Both the position numbers and the translations under genes were made by a program. From Tetracladium setigerum (taxonomy: Eukaryota; Ascomycota; Leotiomycetes; Helotiales), in assembly GCA_031472005.1 (NCBI GenBank), contig PZJY01000001.1:2852001-2916000 (forward strand): a stretch of DNA of 64,000 nt, in the 5' to 3' direction. Positions 35,249 through 47,584 of this stretch are shown one piece after another (the first letter of the stretch is position 1; each line of letters begins with the position of its first letter). The notes beneath the pieces are model-generated. The model saw nothing but the letters and a program-made list of their open reading frames with translations, made no database searches and was not told where the DNA came from.

Positions 35249-36445
35249 CTACCGCTTTTTAGAAAATACACCGCTCGTCCTCTGCAGTTTTCGCGAGGGA
35301 CCAGCATCCTCAACCTCACTCTCCTCGTCTTCTCCCGGCGTATCCTGATCGTCATGATCAACCTCGTCTTCGTCCGCATCGGTCTCCTCTGCTTCTTCGT
35401 CCAAGAAGTTCTCCTCATCGCTGCTCTCCTCCTCGTCGGAATCTGCAATCACCCCGTTTGTGTTGGGCATGTCTTCCGAGACCTCGCTGTCGTATTCCGA
35501 AATGTCGACCAGATCCCCATTTCCAGCAAGCTTCTTGGGCTTTGCGGTCTCTGTTGCCTCGTCCTCGCTCTCGTCTTCGACGTAAATTACATCATCATCA
35601 TTTTCATTCTCATCGGCACGTCTGCGTTGATTCTGCATGCTTCTGCGCAGCTCCGTTTGCGCCTCCAACATATCCAGCTTTCCTTTCAGCGACAATAAGC
35701 TTGGTAGACCTTTAGCCCTCTCATCAATGACTCTATTCAAAGCGGCAAGCTTCTTCATCAGATCGCGTTGTGTCGCCAAATATCCACCATGAGTGACCAG
35801 CGTCCATTGAACCCAGACCATCAAGCTTCCTGCTCTGCCAGGTCGTTTGTGTAATCGCTCGGCCAGTTTTTGTAATAATACTCCTGCGAGGGGAGAGTCG
35901 AGTCTCTGGATGGTGGCGCGAATAGTGCTGACATCGGTCGTGTGAAGGCAGGATTCCAGTAAGGTGACATCGTTTGACCGGAGAGCTTGTGTGAGGACCG
36001 TTCCGAGTGAGGTGCCTGACGGTGGTTGTGCTTTGGCGGAGAGAAAGGTCAAGGTGCGAGACTCGGGTTCGTCGAAAGCCGCAGCAACATCTACAACCTC
36101 GTTCGAGGCATTGGCTCGCACTAAATCCCCAAAGGATGGCTCCGCTGTTTCTTCGCCCAACACAGCGGATTCCTGGTCCAGATCCTCCATCAATACATCC
36201 CCAGTTGCCTCGTCCGCACTCTCTTCATCTGAGGCGCCATCCTCGGCGTCGCTGCTGCTCTCGTCACTGGAGATAGAGACGACTTCTGGTTGTGCGTTTG
36301 AATTCTTTTTTGCTGCATTACCACCGCCTGATACCACAACCTTGGATTCGTCCAAATTGGTGCTGTCGACAATCTTTGCGCTCTGCTTGATGGCCGGTTG
36401 GACCAGCTTGGTGGGGAGCTTTCGTTTCGGCGTCCTGGTCGGCAT
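35249..36445 (-). CDS. UTP5: U3 snoRNP-associated protein Utp5 (t-UTP, Utp12 domain)
   Basis: Utp5 is part of the t-UTP/UtpA complex that binds nascent pre-rRNA and supports 18S maturation in the nucleolus. It has a single exon of 398 residues. The conserved Utp12-type helical core spans about residues 150-255. It includes LGTVLTQALRSNDVTLLESC, TIRATIQRLDSPLAGVLLQK, HKRPGRAGSLMVWVQWTLVT and LLSLKGKLDMLEAQTELRR. The flanks are Ser/Asp/Glu-rich, typical of nucleolar proteins, and the C-terminus ends in basic GVFSKKR. The WD repeats seen in the human relative WDR43 are absent from this ORF. That could reflect a shorter fungal form or a missing upstream exon. Confidence 0.85.
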   Translation of the reverse strand: MPTRTPKRKLPTKLVQPAIKQSAKIVDSTNLDESKVVVSGGGNAAKKNSNAQPEVVSISSDESSSDAEDGASDEESADEATGDVLMEDLDQESAVLGEETAEPSFGDLVRANASNEVVDVAAAFDEPESRTLTFLSAKAQPPSGTSLGTVLTQALRSNDVTLLESCLHTTDVSTIRATIQRLDSPLAGVLLQKLAERLHKRPGRAGSLMVWVQWTLVTHGGYLATQRDLMKKLAALNRVIDERAKGLPSLLSLKGKLDMLEAQTELRRSMQNQRRRADENENDDDVIYVEDESEDEATETAKPKKLAGNGDLVDISEYDSEVSEDMPNTNGVIADSDEEESSDEENFLDEEAEETDADEDEVDHDDQDTPGEDEESEVEDAGPSRKLQRTSGVFSKKR

Positions 36446-38217
36446 GGCGAGTGAGATGTGCCTGAAAGTATTTGGCGGGGGCGTATGCTAGCGTTTGAAG
36501 TAGCGCCGAATGGAACGATCCGTACCTCGATTGCTAGTCTACTGTAAGGAAGGGAGCTGCCGAAAGCGTCAAGAGATTTTGTTATCTTTTTGTGCTTTAC
36601 AGCTTCATCAACTTTCTCACAACCTCAGAAGCTTGAACTTTTTTTTTTCTGGGACCGTCTTGGTTCGCCCGCGGCTGTGTTAGTCAGCAGGTTGAAAGGC
36701 AGTGTGTCGCTGCTTTTAAGCCGCCGTGTTGACACGAAGACCGGCGTGCGGGTATCAAGGTGGCGCTCCCTTGTGGCTGCTTGATGTGGGATCTGGACTG
36801 CACTAGACTCATGTTGGGCCGAAACGCGCTAGGTCTATTGGGTAGCCACGTGAGTTTAGCCAGCGTCATATTTCCATAAGCCGCGATCATTGGACGCTCG
36901 GACCACCTCACGGGGGCCGCTTTTGTGTTTTCAAGCAGGGATCAACAGGATCCGACGGCTATGACTGGCTGCTGTGGACCGGGATAAGTGCACTAGCGCG
37001 AAGGAATGCCAGTGGGATTTATTTATCATACCGGTCGTTCCTTCCTCTCCGGTTTCCAAATTCCCTTCTCGCGCAGTTGTCAGTCTGTTCAACGCACTTT
37101 TTGCGATCGGCCTCTCATTCGTCAGTCCGGTCCCTGGCCCCATTTGTCAGCAGCATTTCTCAATACTCCATCAAACACATACTATCTCTCTGAAGATATA
37201 TTTCGTTGTTTGATGTTCATAAGGAAAACATCCCATCCAATTTCACCATCATCATCTCAACGGCACCACCACCACTCTCGGCTGAAGAGTTGAAGTTGAG
37301 AGACATCGCGAAGTGAGCGATAGATACAACAGCCGCATTAACTCACAGCAAGCCAACCAACCACCTACTTCAACTTCAACACCAACCTCCAACCAAAAAA
37401 AAACAACTCCTCGTCCTTGGTGGGTGTCGGGGCCGTAGTTCGTGGGTTTGGTTGTTTGGCTGGTGGGACGGCGCTTGATTGTCGGTTGTTGATCGTTGAA
37501 TGTTGATTTGATCGCTCCATTCGAATTCTCCTTGTTTTTGTTGTTGTCTTCTCCGGCTCGCCGTCATTATTTTCGAGAGAGAGGTCGCTTTCGCTAGTGG
37601 ACCTCGTCGCATCACATCGCATCCTCTCCACATCGAAGAGCAACGGAAGGAGCCAAAACAACAACACTTGAAGAATCGCGTCCTCTCGACGGATCAACAA
37701 ACAAACACATTATCTCATCTCATCTCACTCTCACATCAGTCCCTTCACCCTCACCGCCGACGCCGCCTTCTTCATCCATTGCGCGCAGCCTGCTGCTCAC
37801 TTCACTGCCGAGTACATTTTCTGGATCGCCTCGCTGCACGCATCAAAGTCGGCCACGCGAACGCGACCAATCGTGCAAGGCTGCATTCACAACGCACCGC
37901 AAGGCTGAACCTCAACACCATCATCCTTCCATCTCAAACTTCAACTTCATCATCTTCACTTCATCATCTCAATAGGTGCCGGTCGCATCTTGGAGTCGTG
38001 CAGTCTTGAAGCTCTGTCCTCTGTCGGCCACTCCTGCTACCCGACGCGTCCCTTCCCTCTCCTTCCCCCCTCCTGTCTTCTTGCAACTTGACACGCCTTT
38101 GCGCCCTTCAAACCATCCAAGCCTGGTGAGATTGTCGCGTCGCGCATCGCATCATATCGGCCCCATCCTTGTATCGCTTCGGCGCATCGCCCTACTACTA
38201 GTCAGAAGTTCTCGTGG
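36446..38217. promoter_or_regulatory. long divergent region between utp5 and bdf1
   Basis: This 1.77-kb gap lies between divergent starts. The 3' half (37200-38200) is rich in CA/CT tracts and short repeats, typical of long fungal 5' UTRs. It contains splice-like motifs, so a leader intron for bdf1 is possible. I see no separate gene. Confidence 0.45.
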
Positions 38218-41197
38218 ATGGCCGTGATGACCTCCGACGGCCTCGCCCTTGAGCAGAAGACGCTGCCCGTTCCATCATCATCTTCTGACGAGATGGCTTT
38301 GGATTTAGAAATCAACGGGTGAGTCTCCTCCTTCTTGTACATCTTGTCGCGCCCTTTCTGTAGAAAATGTTATACTTATCCGTGATTTCATCTTTACAGA
38401 ACATCGCATCGCGATGCAATTGCCGGTGATCTTGCTCCCAGTAACGCCGAATCCATCATACCCAAACCCGTCACCTCCTCCCACACTTCACCTTCACCTG
38501 TTAACGACCAGCCCCTCGATAGCCAGATGGCGAACGGTGTGCTAAATAATGCCGCCTTTACGTCAAATACCTCGGTTCTCGAACAATCCCCTATCGAGTC
38601 GTCTCCTCAATTGCCAGACACCTTCACCACCACTATGACAGATGAAGAACAGATAAAGACCCAGCCAGAGTCAAATCTGGATGATTTGGCTGCCATTCTC
38701 TCTCCTGCTGATGCCGCGGTTGTGGAAGCCGTTGCAGATACAGCCATCATCTCCACACTTCCTCCAGCCGTGGATGCCCCAGAGTCTGACCTCCGGGATT
38801 CCATTGCTGACCAACCGACTGAGTCTGCGACGGAAACAAATTCATTATCAAGCATTCCAGTCGTGCCTGCAGTCGAAGAGGTCTCGGCCTCCAACCCTCC
38901 AAATGAGTCGGCTCCGGCCTCAGAGCAAGTAAATCAACTGTCAAACCTTGACCTAAATTCTAGCACAGATGCTCCCGCGGTTGAGCAGACACCCAGCGAG
39001 GCCCCAGCAGACTCAGTCATGCACGCTGAGCAAGACGAGCTAGAGCAGAACACAAGCACATCTCTTGACGCTACAGCGGCGCTGAGGCAAGACATTGACA
39101 TGACGGATGTGCCTCAACATGTTCCGTCGAAAGTTCGAGAGCGCGAGGAGGATGAGGATGACGAGCGATCCGCGAAGCGCACAAAGACTGGAGTGGACAC
39201 ATCCGCGAGTGTGGCTACGACAAACGGTGTATCCTCTGGGCACAACGGTCAATCAGCGATTGTTAAGTCCGAGCCCACTCAATCTGAGGGACGACCCATC
39301 ACAAGATACGTCGAGAAGGAAGTCATCAAGCACTTGAAGAATGCGGCCCGTACCGCAGACGGTAAACACTTCAAAGATTCTGTGGCTGTACTTTGGCCAG
39401 CTTTTGCAGTATCGTATGCGGAAAAGATTGAGAATCCCATCGACTTTGCCATCATGGAGCACAAGGTCAGAAATAATGTATATCCGTCCTTGAACGAACT
39501 AAAGGACGATCTGCGCTTGCTGCGGGCCAATGCGGTGACTTTCAATGGCATTGACAATCTTATCACACAGTCGGCAGTGAAGGCAACCCAGGCTGTTCTG
39601 GAAAAGATCGATGCTATTCCTCCTGATCCAGCCCCGATTCCGAAGCCTCAGAAGAAGGTGAAGGCAGCTACGCCTATCGGCGATATGGCTTCAAGAGTTC
39701 CTCAAGCTCGTAGGCAATCGAGAGGCGGGGTACTTCTGGTGATGCGGCACCCACACAAACCTTTGCTCTTGATCCCCACTCAAATACGCCGCTCATACGA
39801 CGAGACTCTACCAAGGGCGATGGTCGACCAAAGCGAGAGATCCACCCGCCAAAGAACAAGGACCTTTCGTACGCCAGACCCAAGAGCAAGAAGTTTGCTA
39901 CGGAATTAAGATGGTGCGAAGAGGTCTTGACGGAAATTCGCAAGCCCAAGTATAACGAATTTGTTTTCCCCTTCTTACTGCCAGTCGACCCAGTCGCTCA
40001 GGGCATTCCAACCTACTTCAACGTCATTAAAACCCCCATGGATCTCTCCAAGGTCGCAGAGAATCTCCAAGCTGGAAACTACGCTACTTCGAAGGATTTT
40101 GAGAAAGACATGGGCCAGATATTCATAAATTGCTTCAAGTTCAATCCACCAGGAAACATGGTGCATGAGATGGGTAGGCGTTTCGAAAATCTTTGGAAGG
40201 ATCAGTTGGCAAAGAAATCGAAATGGGTGTCTGATCATGCTCCCGCTGCCGCCAGTGTGTCACCAAATCTTGACTCGGAGGAGGAGGAAAGCGATGATGA
40301 GCCTCCGCCACCTGCACAAGTTCCTGTGACATCCGACGCAAGCACTGCTGCAACTAAGCGACTTGTCGAGGAACAGGAAAAATTAATCACTCTTATCTCC
40401 ACTCCGAACACCGATCCAAGCATCATCGAGATGCAAAGAGCGATGATTAAGGTTGTCAAAGACCAGATCGAGAAAGAAGTCACCGCTGCTGCGGCTCTTG
40501 CGTCCCAAAACGCGAAGAAATCGAAAAAGTCAAAGCTTCCCTCGAAACCAAACGCGCCAGTGCAACAACAGAGCAAGAAGAAAGCTGGTGTGACCAAGAA
40601 ACCATCATCGTCAAACAAGCCGGGCGCTCCAAAGAAAGATCGATACATGGGAACTATGGAAAAGGAGGTCATTTCGGCTGGCATCGCAACGTTGCCCGAC
40701 GCCGTCTCTGCCCAGGTCCTGAAGTTGATCCAAGACGGTCAACCAGATATTGATGTAAGTCAAAGTTTGACTTCGATACCAATGTGTGCTAACAATCATG
40801 ATTTAGGAGGGAGATGACGGCACAGTTGAGCTTGACATTGATGCAATTCCTACTCCCACTCTCTGGAAAATTTACGAGTTAATTAAGACGCACACCCCTG
40901 AAATTGAACGTAGCCTTCGACAGCAATTCCAGGAGAGAGATGCTCCTCGCGCCTCGACTAAACAAGCGCCAAAGAAGAAGAACAAGCCAATGAACAAGTA
41001 TGAACAAGATCGAAAGATCGCTCACCTCCAGAACCAGATGGAGACCTTTGAACGAGGCAATTCTGGCTCTCAAGAACCCATTCCAAGTAAGATGAATGGC
41101 CAGGAATGTACTGCAAACGCTGACTTTCATCTTAGCTGTGGAGGATCATGGTAACGACTCTAGTGGAGATGAAGATTCTGATTCGGAAGAAGAATGA
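38218..41197 (+). CDS. BDF1: BET-family double bromodomain protein (Bdf1), with one frame break
   Basis: Bdf1 binds acetylated histone H4 and recruits transcription machinery. Exons are 38218-38318, 38400-40754, 40807-41086 and 41136-41197, giving about 932 residues after correction. Bromodomain 1 (about residues 335-435) includes LWPAFAVSYAEKIENPIDFA and VTFNGIDNL. Bromodomain 2 (about 535-640) includes VIKTPMDLSKVAENLQAG and NCFKFNPPGN. The NET domain (about 785-850) includes LPDAVSAQVLKLI and VELDIDAIPTPTLWKIYELI. The tail is acidic. The frame breaks at a G4 run (39727-39730). Before it is QARRQSRGG; one added G leads directly to GTSGDAAPTQTF and the linker into bromodomain 2. I infer a sequence error. 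Confidence 0.92.
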
Positions 41198-43305
41198 ATC
41201 AACCCCGCAAGCTTGTGAACATGCACCGACACGATTTTTTCCCCAACTGTAAAATACCCTCCCTCCTTTCAGCTCTGTACATTACGCAACGATTTCCAAC
41301 CTCGGCCCTCTCTCTTACGACCCCTTCATCAAAACCCACTTTTTACGGCCTGGTAATTCTAGCTTTCGATAGCTTGATATCCCCGGGTGACATGAGCCTA
41401 CAAAGGTTCATTCATTAATTACGATAGATGCATGAGGTGTGACTCGCTTCTGCTCGAAGTCACATTTCTCGCAACTGTGAGGCAAAAACATGTGATCTTG
41501 AAGGAAATGGAGCAAGATCAAGCTACGCCAGATTTTTCATCTGTCTTGAAGCCCAACCACTCGATCACATCATTTTATCTCCTCCTCCTCTTCTTCTTTT
41601 ATTGATCATTCTTCTTTAGAAGCGGTCGAGAAGTGGAAGGAGGATTGAGTGAGCAGCAAAAGAAATTCAAGCGATAGTCAAGACCGATGCTCTCGTGTAT
41701 GATAAACAGACAAGCAATAAAAAACCGGTGTATGGCATTTGCAAGGAAGCAAGAAAGGGAGGGGTGCAAGCAAAAGCCAGAGAGAGAAAAAAACTCGCGA
41801 TGATATTACACATTTCGATATTAGTGCGTGCTTGGGGAAAATGCATTTAGTGGAGGGGGAGGATAAAGAAGAACAGAATTTTTTGCACACAAAACGCAAA
41901 AGAGAAAACCTGCTCTTTCTTCTGCGTGGCATTATAGCACAAGAAATTAAGATAATATTTATGAAAAGTCCAAAAAATGAACCCGACCCGAACCCATTGT
42001 GCGTGATCTAAATTTCATGTGTGCTATTTTTTATTATTATTGTTAGTAGGAGTGTTGGTTGGAAGTGTTTTTACAGATGTTTTCTCCGCGAGGTTTGCTA
42101 AGGCGAGGTGATGTCGATAGATATTGTTTGATGTTTTGCATTCTCGAGGTTGCACTTTTTGCTCCTTTCTCCCGGTTTTTTTTTTCGGGTTTTTTTTCTT
42201 TCACCACAGTCTAGAGCAAGGTATTCATTCATGAGTACCTACCTAACTATCTCTCCTACCTCCAGAGGCACTTTGAAGCATCAAAAAGTAATAGGAAAGA
42301 TAACCCCCATCCCCACCCCAGGCTCAGGCCTTTAAATCAACAAGTCTGTCTGTACAACAGATAAACACATCGCTACCTACCTTTCTACCTTCCCTACTTT
42401 CTCTTCCTTCTCTTCTTCCCTCCCTTACAACTATTGATGGATCAATTATGTCAATCACATCTCCTCCTCCTCCTCCTCACTGTTTCCCCATTTCAATGAA
42501 TCAATCTAACCAACAGTCATCCCAAACCCTCACAACTTCCAAGTCACAAAGTCACAAAATCACATCAGAAGAAGACCACAAAAATACACATTAAAAAAAG
42601 GGGGTTTTTTTTACAGCATCCATTTCTCAATATATATTTCCCACTCACTCACTAAACCTATGTAATCAATCTATCTATATAGAGAGAAGAATAATGCTAG
42701 AGCTAGCTAAAGTGTGTTTGTTGTGTGTGTGAAAGTATCTTTTTTTTGGGCCCGCGGATGATTCGAGGAAAACGATCCTTTCTCGCGTCGTTTGGATTGA
42801 TGATAGAAGAGGAAGAAATAACATAAAAGATATTCTTCACTGCAAAAAAGAAAAGAAAAGAAAAAAAAATATGGGTGATCATCCTCCCTTATCCTCCAAG
42901 ATTTATCGTCTCGTCCAACTGTGTCCCATTCTCTTTTCCTTTGCTGTGGTTTGGATGGTTGGATGGTACAAAATAGAAACCACATTCAACATTGTATCTT
43001 TTTTCTTCTTTCGTTGTTGGAGAGCAGTGTGTCGCAGAACCTGAGGAAAAAAAACAGAATTTCCATCCCCGCGATAAAATGCCACAAAAACAAAAAAAGC
43101 CAGATCAAAAACTAGCGTCAAAGAGGTATCTCTAAAAACTCCAAATATCCAGCCCAGCACGATTTGCCCTTGTTCTAACCCACGCTCGCAATGAATGAAA
43201 CCCAAATTTCAAGAAAGGCAAGAAGTTTTCGCGAAGGGAAAAAACAACACGGGCTTCAAGGACCAGCCATAAGCCACCGACCTCGACGACGATTGACTAG
43301 TATCT
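41198..43305. other. intergenic, 2.1 kb, low complexity
   Basis: It lies between the convergent bdf1 and prm1 genes. It contains homopolymer tracts (T near 42175-42200, A near 42590 and 42850) and a CTC trinucleotide repeat at 42461-42478. Long 3' UTRs are likely. I see no gene. Confidence 0.5.
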
Positions 43306-45555
43306 TTATCGTTTCGAGTCTCCATACCCACTCACTCGACCGTAACTGCTCACTCTCTCGTGGCCAGGCTGATACGAAGCTTCGACACTTCGGTGCCCGA
43401 CATTCTTGATCTTCTCGCCATCACTACTCGAAGCGAAAGCCAAATCATCCGAGCTCTTCTCCGGGTGAACTGAAGAGACCGGGCCGCCGAATGCGGGGAA
43501 TCTTGCGGTATCAGTGCGATTTGGACTTCTCGTTAAAGGAGAAGATCTATGATCGCCCGTAAATCCGACTGGTCCACCCTCACCACGCGTCTTTTCACGA
43601 CCGAACATTCCGAAGATGGCGCGAACGAGACCGATGAGCATGACGATGAACCAGACGCCCACGACGCAGGCGGAGATTATGGCTTCTTCCTTGATCATTT
43701 CTTGGAGCTTGTTGGAGACTTTGATGACGGCGCCGGTAATATCATCGGAGGCGACGCTGCCGGGTGAGGCGAGGAAGGAATCGTCGGCCGTTGTGTTGGT
43801 GAGACTTGCTGCGGCGCCGAGGGAGAAGACATCGGGGCGGAATTGGGGGAAGTCTACTCTTGCGTTTTCGGAAACCCAGTTGAGTCCCTTTTGGACGGCG
43901 ACAACTTTGAGGTCGATGAGGCAGTTCAAGACTTCCTTGATCGGATCGTGGAGAATGGTGTCACCGAATGTAGCGTTCAGGCCTTTCGCCATTTGCTCGG
44001 TGAAGGTGTTGAGGGTGTCGTTGACTGCAGTTGTGGTTGTGTTCACCCAGCCAAAGACATCGCTGTTGATCTCATTGTTGGTAGAGAGAATGACACCATT
44101 AGCAGAAACGGCCCACTCTGTTGATGCACCGTTGAGTGCGACGACCACGTTCTCGGTGAAATCTCCAACTTGATTCGCCAACGCGGGAACCTCTCTTTCG
44201 ATAACCTTGAGGACGATGTATTGACAGAGACAACTGAACAGACCAGCAATGCCGAGAGCAAGCACGAACAAGGCAGGCAAAGATGTAGCATATGCGATGA
44301 ACCAACGGATCATAGTTCGTCTCCTAGTGTTGGAGGTCATCTTGTCTGAAATCCAAACACCGCCTCCTGCAGTGTATGTCCTGGAGGCGAGGTAGATCAC
44401 GTCCAATGGATCGAAAGAGCGACTTTGGATCAATTGTGCTCGTTGTTTCATGTGGCGCCAGCGCTTGATCTCGCGGTAAGCCATAGGAACGCAGACCAAG
44501 ACGGCAAGAATGATGAGAACAATCATGAAGATCATTCGAGATTTGCGAACAACGGACCCAAGATTGTCGAAGAAGTCGTTGATGGCAGGATTGTCGGTAC
44601 AGAAGGTAAGCTCCTTCTTTTGTGCCAGTGGGAAGATTGAACGGTCGAAAGTATATGCGGACAAGGATTCGTTGATCAACTTTGAAACTTGCTCAAAGGG
44701 AAATCGAATGGCAGCATTCGTGAGATTTTGTACTTCAGCAAAGGTCGGGATGTTGGCCTTGATCTTGTCCAAATCCGCTGTAAATTGAGAGGTATCGATG
44801 TCGATGTTCTTAAGCTTTTCGATCTGCGAATCAAGATTGATCTCAGGAGGGTCTGTAGAGCTGCCGAAGATGCCACCGACGTTGACTTTGTCCAAGAAGC
44901 TGTTGAAGCCACTCTCAAAGCTAGTGAGAGCACTTGACATGTCTCCCGTGACGCCTTCGATGGTTTTCTCCATCAACTCTGTGACCTTCTTGGTCAGATC
45001 GAGAGCAGCTGTGAGGCTGCCAGCAACGACCAAGGTAATCAGACAGACGTAGGTGGATGTGAGCATGTTGATGAAGAAAAGGATAATTTCTCCAACGCCA
45101 GTGATTGTGAGGAGAAGCATGTCCATGAGAGCATTGACGGCTTTGGTGACACCGTCAGCAGCCATCGCATTGACTCCGCCAGAGAGATAATGTGGCATTG
45201 AGGCCATCGCGCTTCCAACCTTCTCAACGCTTGTGCATGCGGAGAGGGCTTCTGCTTTGGCACTGACAAGATCGTTGTTGATGGTGGCAGTGGAGATGAG
45301 GAGACGGCAAAGGATCAGAAGGAGGAGGACGGTCCATCTGTTGATCCATACCTGCGATAATCGCGCTCGAAGACCGAGGTATGGGGTGAGGTGAGGGGTT
45401 GTGGTCGTTGGTGCACTCTTGTTGGTATAGTAATCTTGCATTTCGTAGTTACCAGTGGCCAGTGTCGAGGGCACCGGAGGGTAGGTGTGACTTGGTGGGT
45501 GGTTTGCGGAAGACATCTCGGTGTTTGCCGCCATGTACCGCCTAATGAAATCCAT
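43306..45555 (-). CDS. PRM1: plasma membrane fusion protein Prm1
   Basis: Prm1 promotes plasma-membrane fusion of mating cells or hyphae. It has a single exon of 749 residues. Features are INRWTVLLLLILCRLLISTA (first membrane segment), a long extracellular helical loop with several cysteines, and MDMLLLTITGVGEIILFFIN. Further membrane segments are SRMIFMIVLIILAVLVCVPM, YATSLPALFVLALGIAGLFS near the middle, and ACVVGVWFIVMLIGLVRAIF near the C-terminus. A disordered cytosolic tail follows. The membrane arrangement and length match the family. The start at 45555 gives MDFIRRYMAANTEMSS; a Met at residue 8 or 14 is also possible. Confidence 0.93.
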   Translation of the reverse strand: MDFIRRYMAANTEMSSANHPPSHTYPPVPSTLATGNYEMQDYYTNKSAPTTTTPHLTPYLGLRARLSQVWINRWTVLLLLILCRLLISTATINNDLVSAKAEALSACTSVEKVGSAMASMPHYLSGGVNAMAADGVTKAVNALMDMLLLTITGVGEIILFFINMLTSTYVCLITLVVAGSLTAALDLTKKVTELMEKTIEGVTGDMSSALTSFESGFNSFLDKVNVGGIFGSSTDPPEINLDSQIEKLKNIDIDTSQFTADLDKIKANIPTFAEVQNLTNAAIRFPFEQVSKLINESLSAYTFDRSIFPLAQKKELTFCTDNPAINDFFDNLGSVVRKSRMIFMIVLIILAVLVCVPMAYREIKRWRHMKQRAQLIQSRSFDPLDVIYLASRTYTAGGGVWISDKMTSNTRRRTMIRWFIAYATSLPALFVLALGIAGLFSCLCQYIVLKVIEREVPALANQVGDFTENVVVALNGASTEWAVSANGVILSTNNEINSDVFGWVNTTTTAVNDTLNTFTEQMAKGLNATFGDTILHDPIKEVLNCLIDLKVVAVQKGLNWVSENARVDFPQFRPDVFSLGAAASLTNTTADDSFLASPGSVASDDITGAVIKVSNKLQEMIKEEAIISACVVGVWFIVMLIGLVRAIFGMFGREKTRGEGGPVGFTGDHRSSPLTRSPNRTDTARFPAFGGPVSSVHPEKSSDDLAFASSSDGEKIKNVGHRSVEASYQPGHERVSSYGRVSGYGDSKR

Positions 45556-47584
45556 CTTTAGTATGTCTTTTTTTTCTGTCTATGAAGCTTGCGCCAGTCG
45601 TCTTGAGAAGTCTAGATGTGTATGTGTGCTTGCGAACGAAGAAAAAGGAAGCGAGATCGACCAGTCGATGTATAATTTTGAGAATGGAGATAGAAGACGA
45701 GAAAGAAAATTCCGTCAATGAGTTGTAATTAAATATAACGATGAAGAAAAAGAGATTCGTCAATAGATTACTACTATTGTGACTGATGAAGAATATGGAA
45801 AAAGTATTATGATTGTTGTTGTTGACAATGACAATAGGAAAAGTAAAAGCAAATGGTGAATAGGCGAGGCGAAGGGTGGGAGGGGAACGACGTACACTTA
45901 AACTTGAGAAGTCCGGAACGCTCTGAATAACTCGCGCGCTTCAATCCACGCAATCCTTTGTTTCTTGAATCCCAAATTGACTCAAGCGCCAATTGAAGCG
46001 TCGAAGAGGCTCTACTTGTTCGAGATTTGCTTTGTTGCGGTAGGCGCAGGACTCAAAATAGGCGCTTTGGCGATGAGCGAGAACGCTTGACAGCCACTCG
46101 TTTCTTGGAAGGTCGACCCAACTGAAATCCGAGGGGATAAATAAAGTCTTTGTGGAGTAAGATGGGACGAGATATAGAAGGGGTAGTAGCGGATGGATGA
46201 TTGATTGTTTGTTCGTTATTGTTTTCCCATTGACTTGCGATGCGATATGTATCGATGGTGTTGTGTGTTGTTGTTGTTGGTCTAGATGATTGACTACCAA
46301 CTCACGGGGGGAGGATGATAGTCATATACAAATACCAGATGTGAACGCGGGTTGCAAGGGGACACCGAATGGGAGGATTGTGATGAATTGATGGTGCCCA
46401 TCTTTTAGAAGATCTTGCCTCCGGCGCTGGGGGGGTGCCTTCTTTATTCCTCCCAGCAGGCAGGAAAGGGAAGAGATTGACATCGACATTGCACGCGACA
46501 GGCACGATGCGGAGTGACGACATTGAGGCCGATGGGAATGAATGGGTGAGACAGGGAGAAGAGGCCCAAGTCTTCTGGAAGAATGAGGATGGGCTGTGCT
46601 GTGCTCAAAGAAGGTTGGGGAGGGAGGTGATTGCGGCGGCCAATAGCTGCTTTGGGCGGAATATATTCGTCCCTTCGGAGTGGCATTCTTGATGGAGCCA
46701 GCCATCTCAACTTCCTCAGAATGTGGAGGGAGGTAAGTTGGGTTAGTTGGCAGTAGGGCGGCTCCGAGGAACAGGGACCCCAGGTTCAGTGACGATGATT
46801 TCAAGATTCAGGGTCCAACGTCCAACCAGCAGGGAAGCACAAACCACCATCACGAGAAAACCGGAAATGATCCCTGCTCCACCAAAATATCATGTTCCAG
46901 TATAGTATGTACAGCACACAAGGTAAAAATCACTTTTTGACTTTTTCCCTCACCTGTTCGTGTCCGATTTCAACCCACCATCCATCATCCATAACAAGTA
47001 ATTCAAAGGGATGATCGCGAGGCGGTGTTTGTTTGACTCACCCAAGTCACCCATACGTTTGCCTAACATCGGATACAAAGCGTGGCAACCAAAGTGGGAA
47101 TAGATTGACAGCTGGGCTGGGCTGGTCAAGAGAGAGTTCTGTAGACTGACTGGTTATCTGATTCTTGTGCTGGTCGAATCAGCATTCATTGACGTTTGTT
47201 TCATGTTTCACCTCCTCAGTCTTCTCACCTGTTGGCTGGCCTGACAGGTCAGGAACGCGTGGAAACATTCGCCACCCTCGATGGGCCGACAAGCGGAGAG
47301 GAGAGCTCTCGAAGGAATGCCAACACACTCCTGTAGCAATTCAAATACTTCGTAAATCTTTAAGAGAGAGGATGAGTGCAACGAGTGCTGTAAAGAAGTC
47401 TCGAGGTCTCGAAGTCTACAAGCACCAGCAAGTATACGAAATACGTTGGTACCTGCGGAAGCGAACGCATTAGTCTGCGACTACCGCTAGTCTCCGCGCA
47501 TGTCACAAAGGCAAAATAAAAAAGTGGAAACAATCGCTTTCTTTTCATTATTGTCATGAACAATCTCGCTCGTGGAGCATTTTC
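45556..47584. other. intergenic, 2.0 kb
   Basis: It holds the prm1 upstream region and the 3' side of the ARMH3-like gene. Frames to about 160 residues overlap each other on both strands at 46300-46800, with no recognisable motif or consistent splice structure. I see no supported gene. Confidence 0.5.

Noticed and set aside
38607..38932. Frames on both strands overlapping the N-terminal part of bdf1
   Set aside because: They mirror the low-complexity Ser/Ala/Pro coding region of bdf1 and have no independent support.
43549..44173. Open frames of up to 185 residues antisense to prm1
   Set aside because: They lie wholly inside the well-supported single-exon prm1 gene on the other strand and show no recognisable motif.
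46302..46804. 160-residue frame with overlapping frames on the opposite strand
   Set aside because: Competing frames on both strands, with no motif or codon pattern favouring one.
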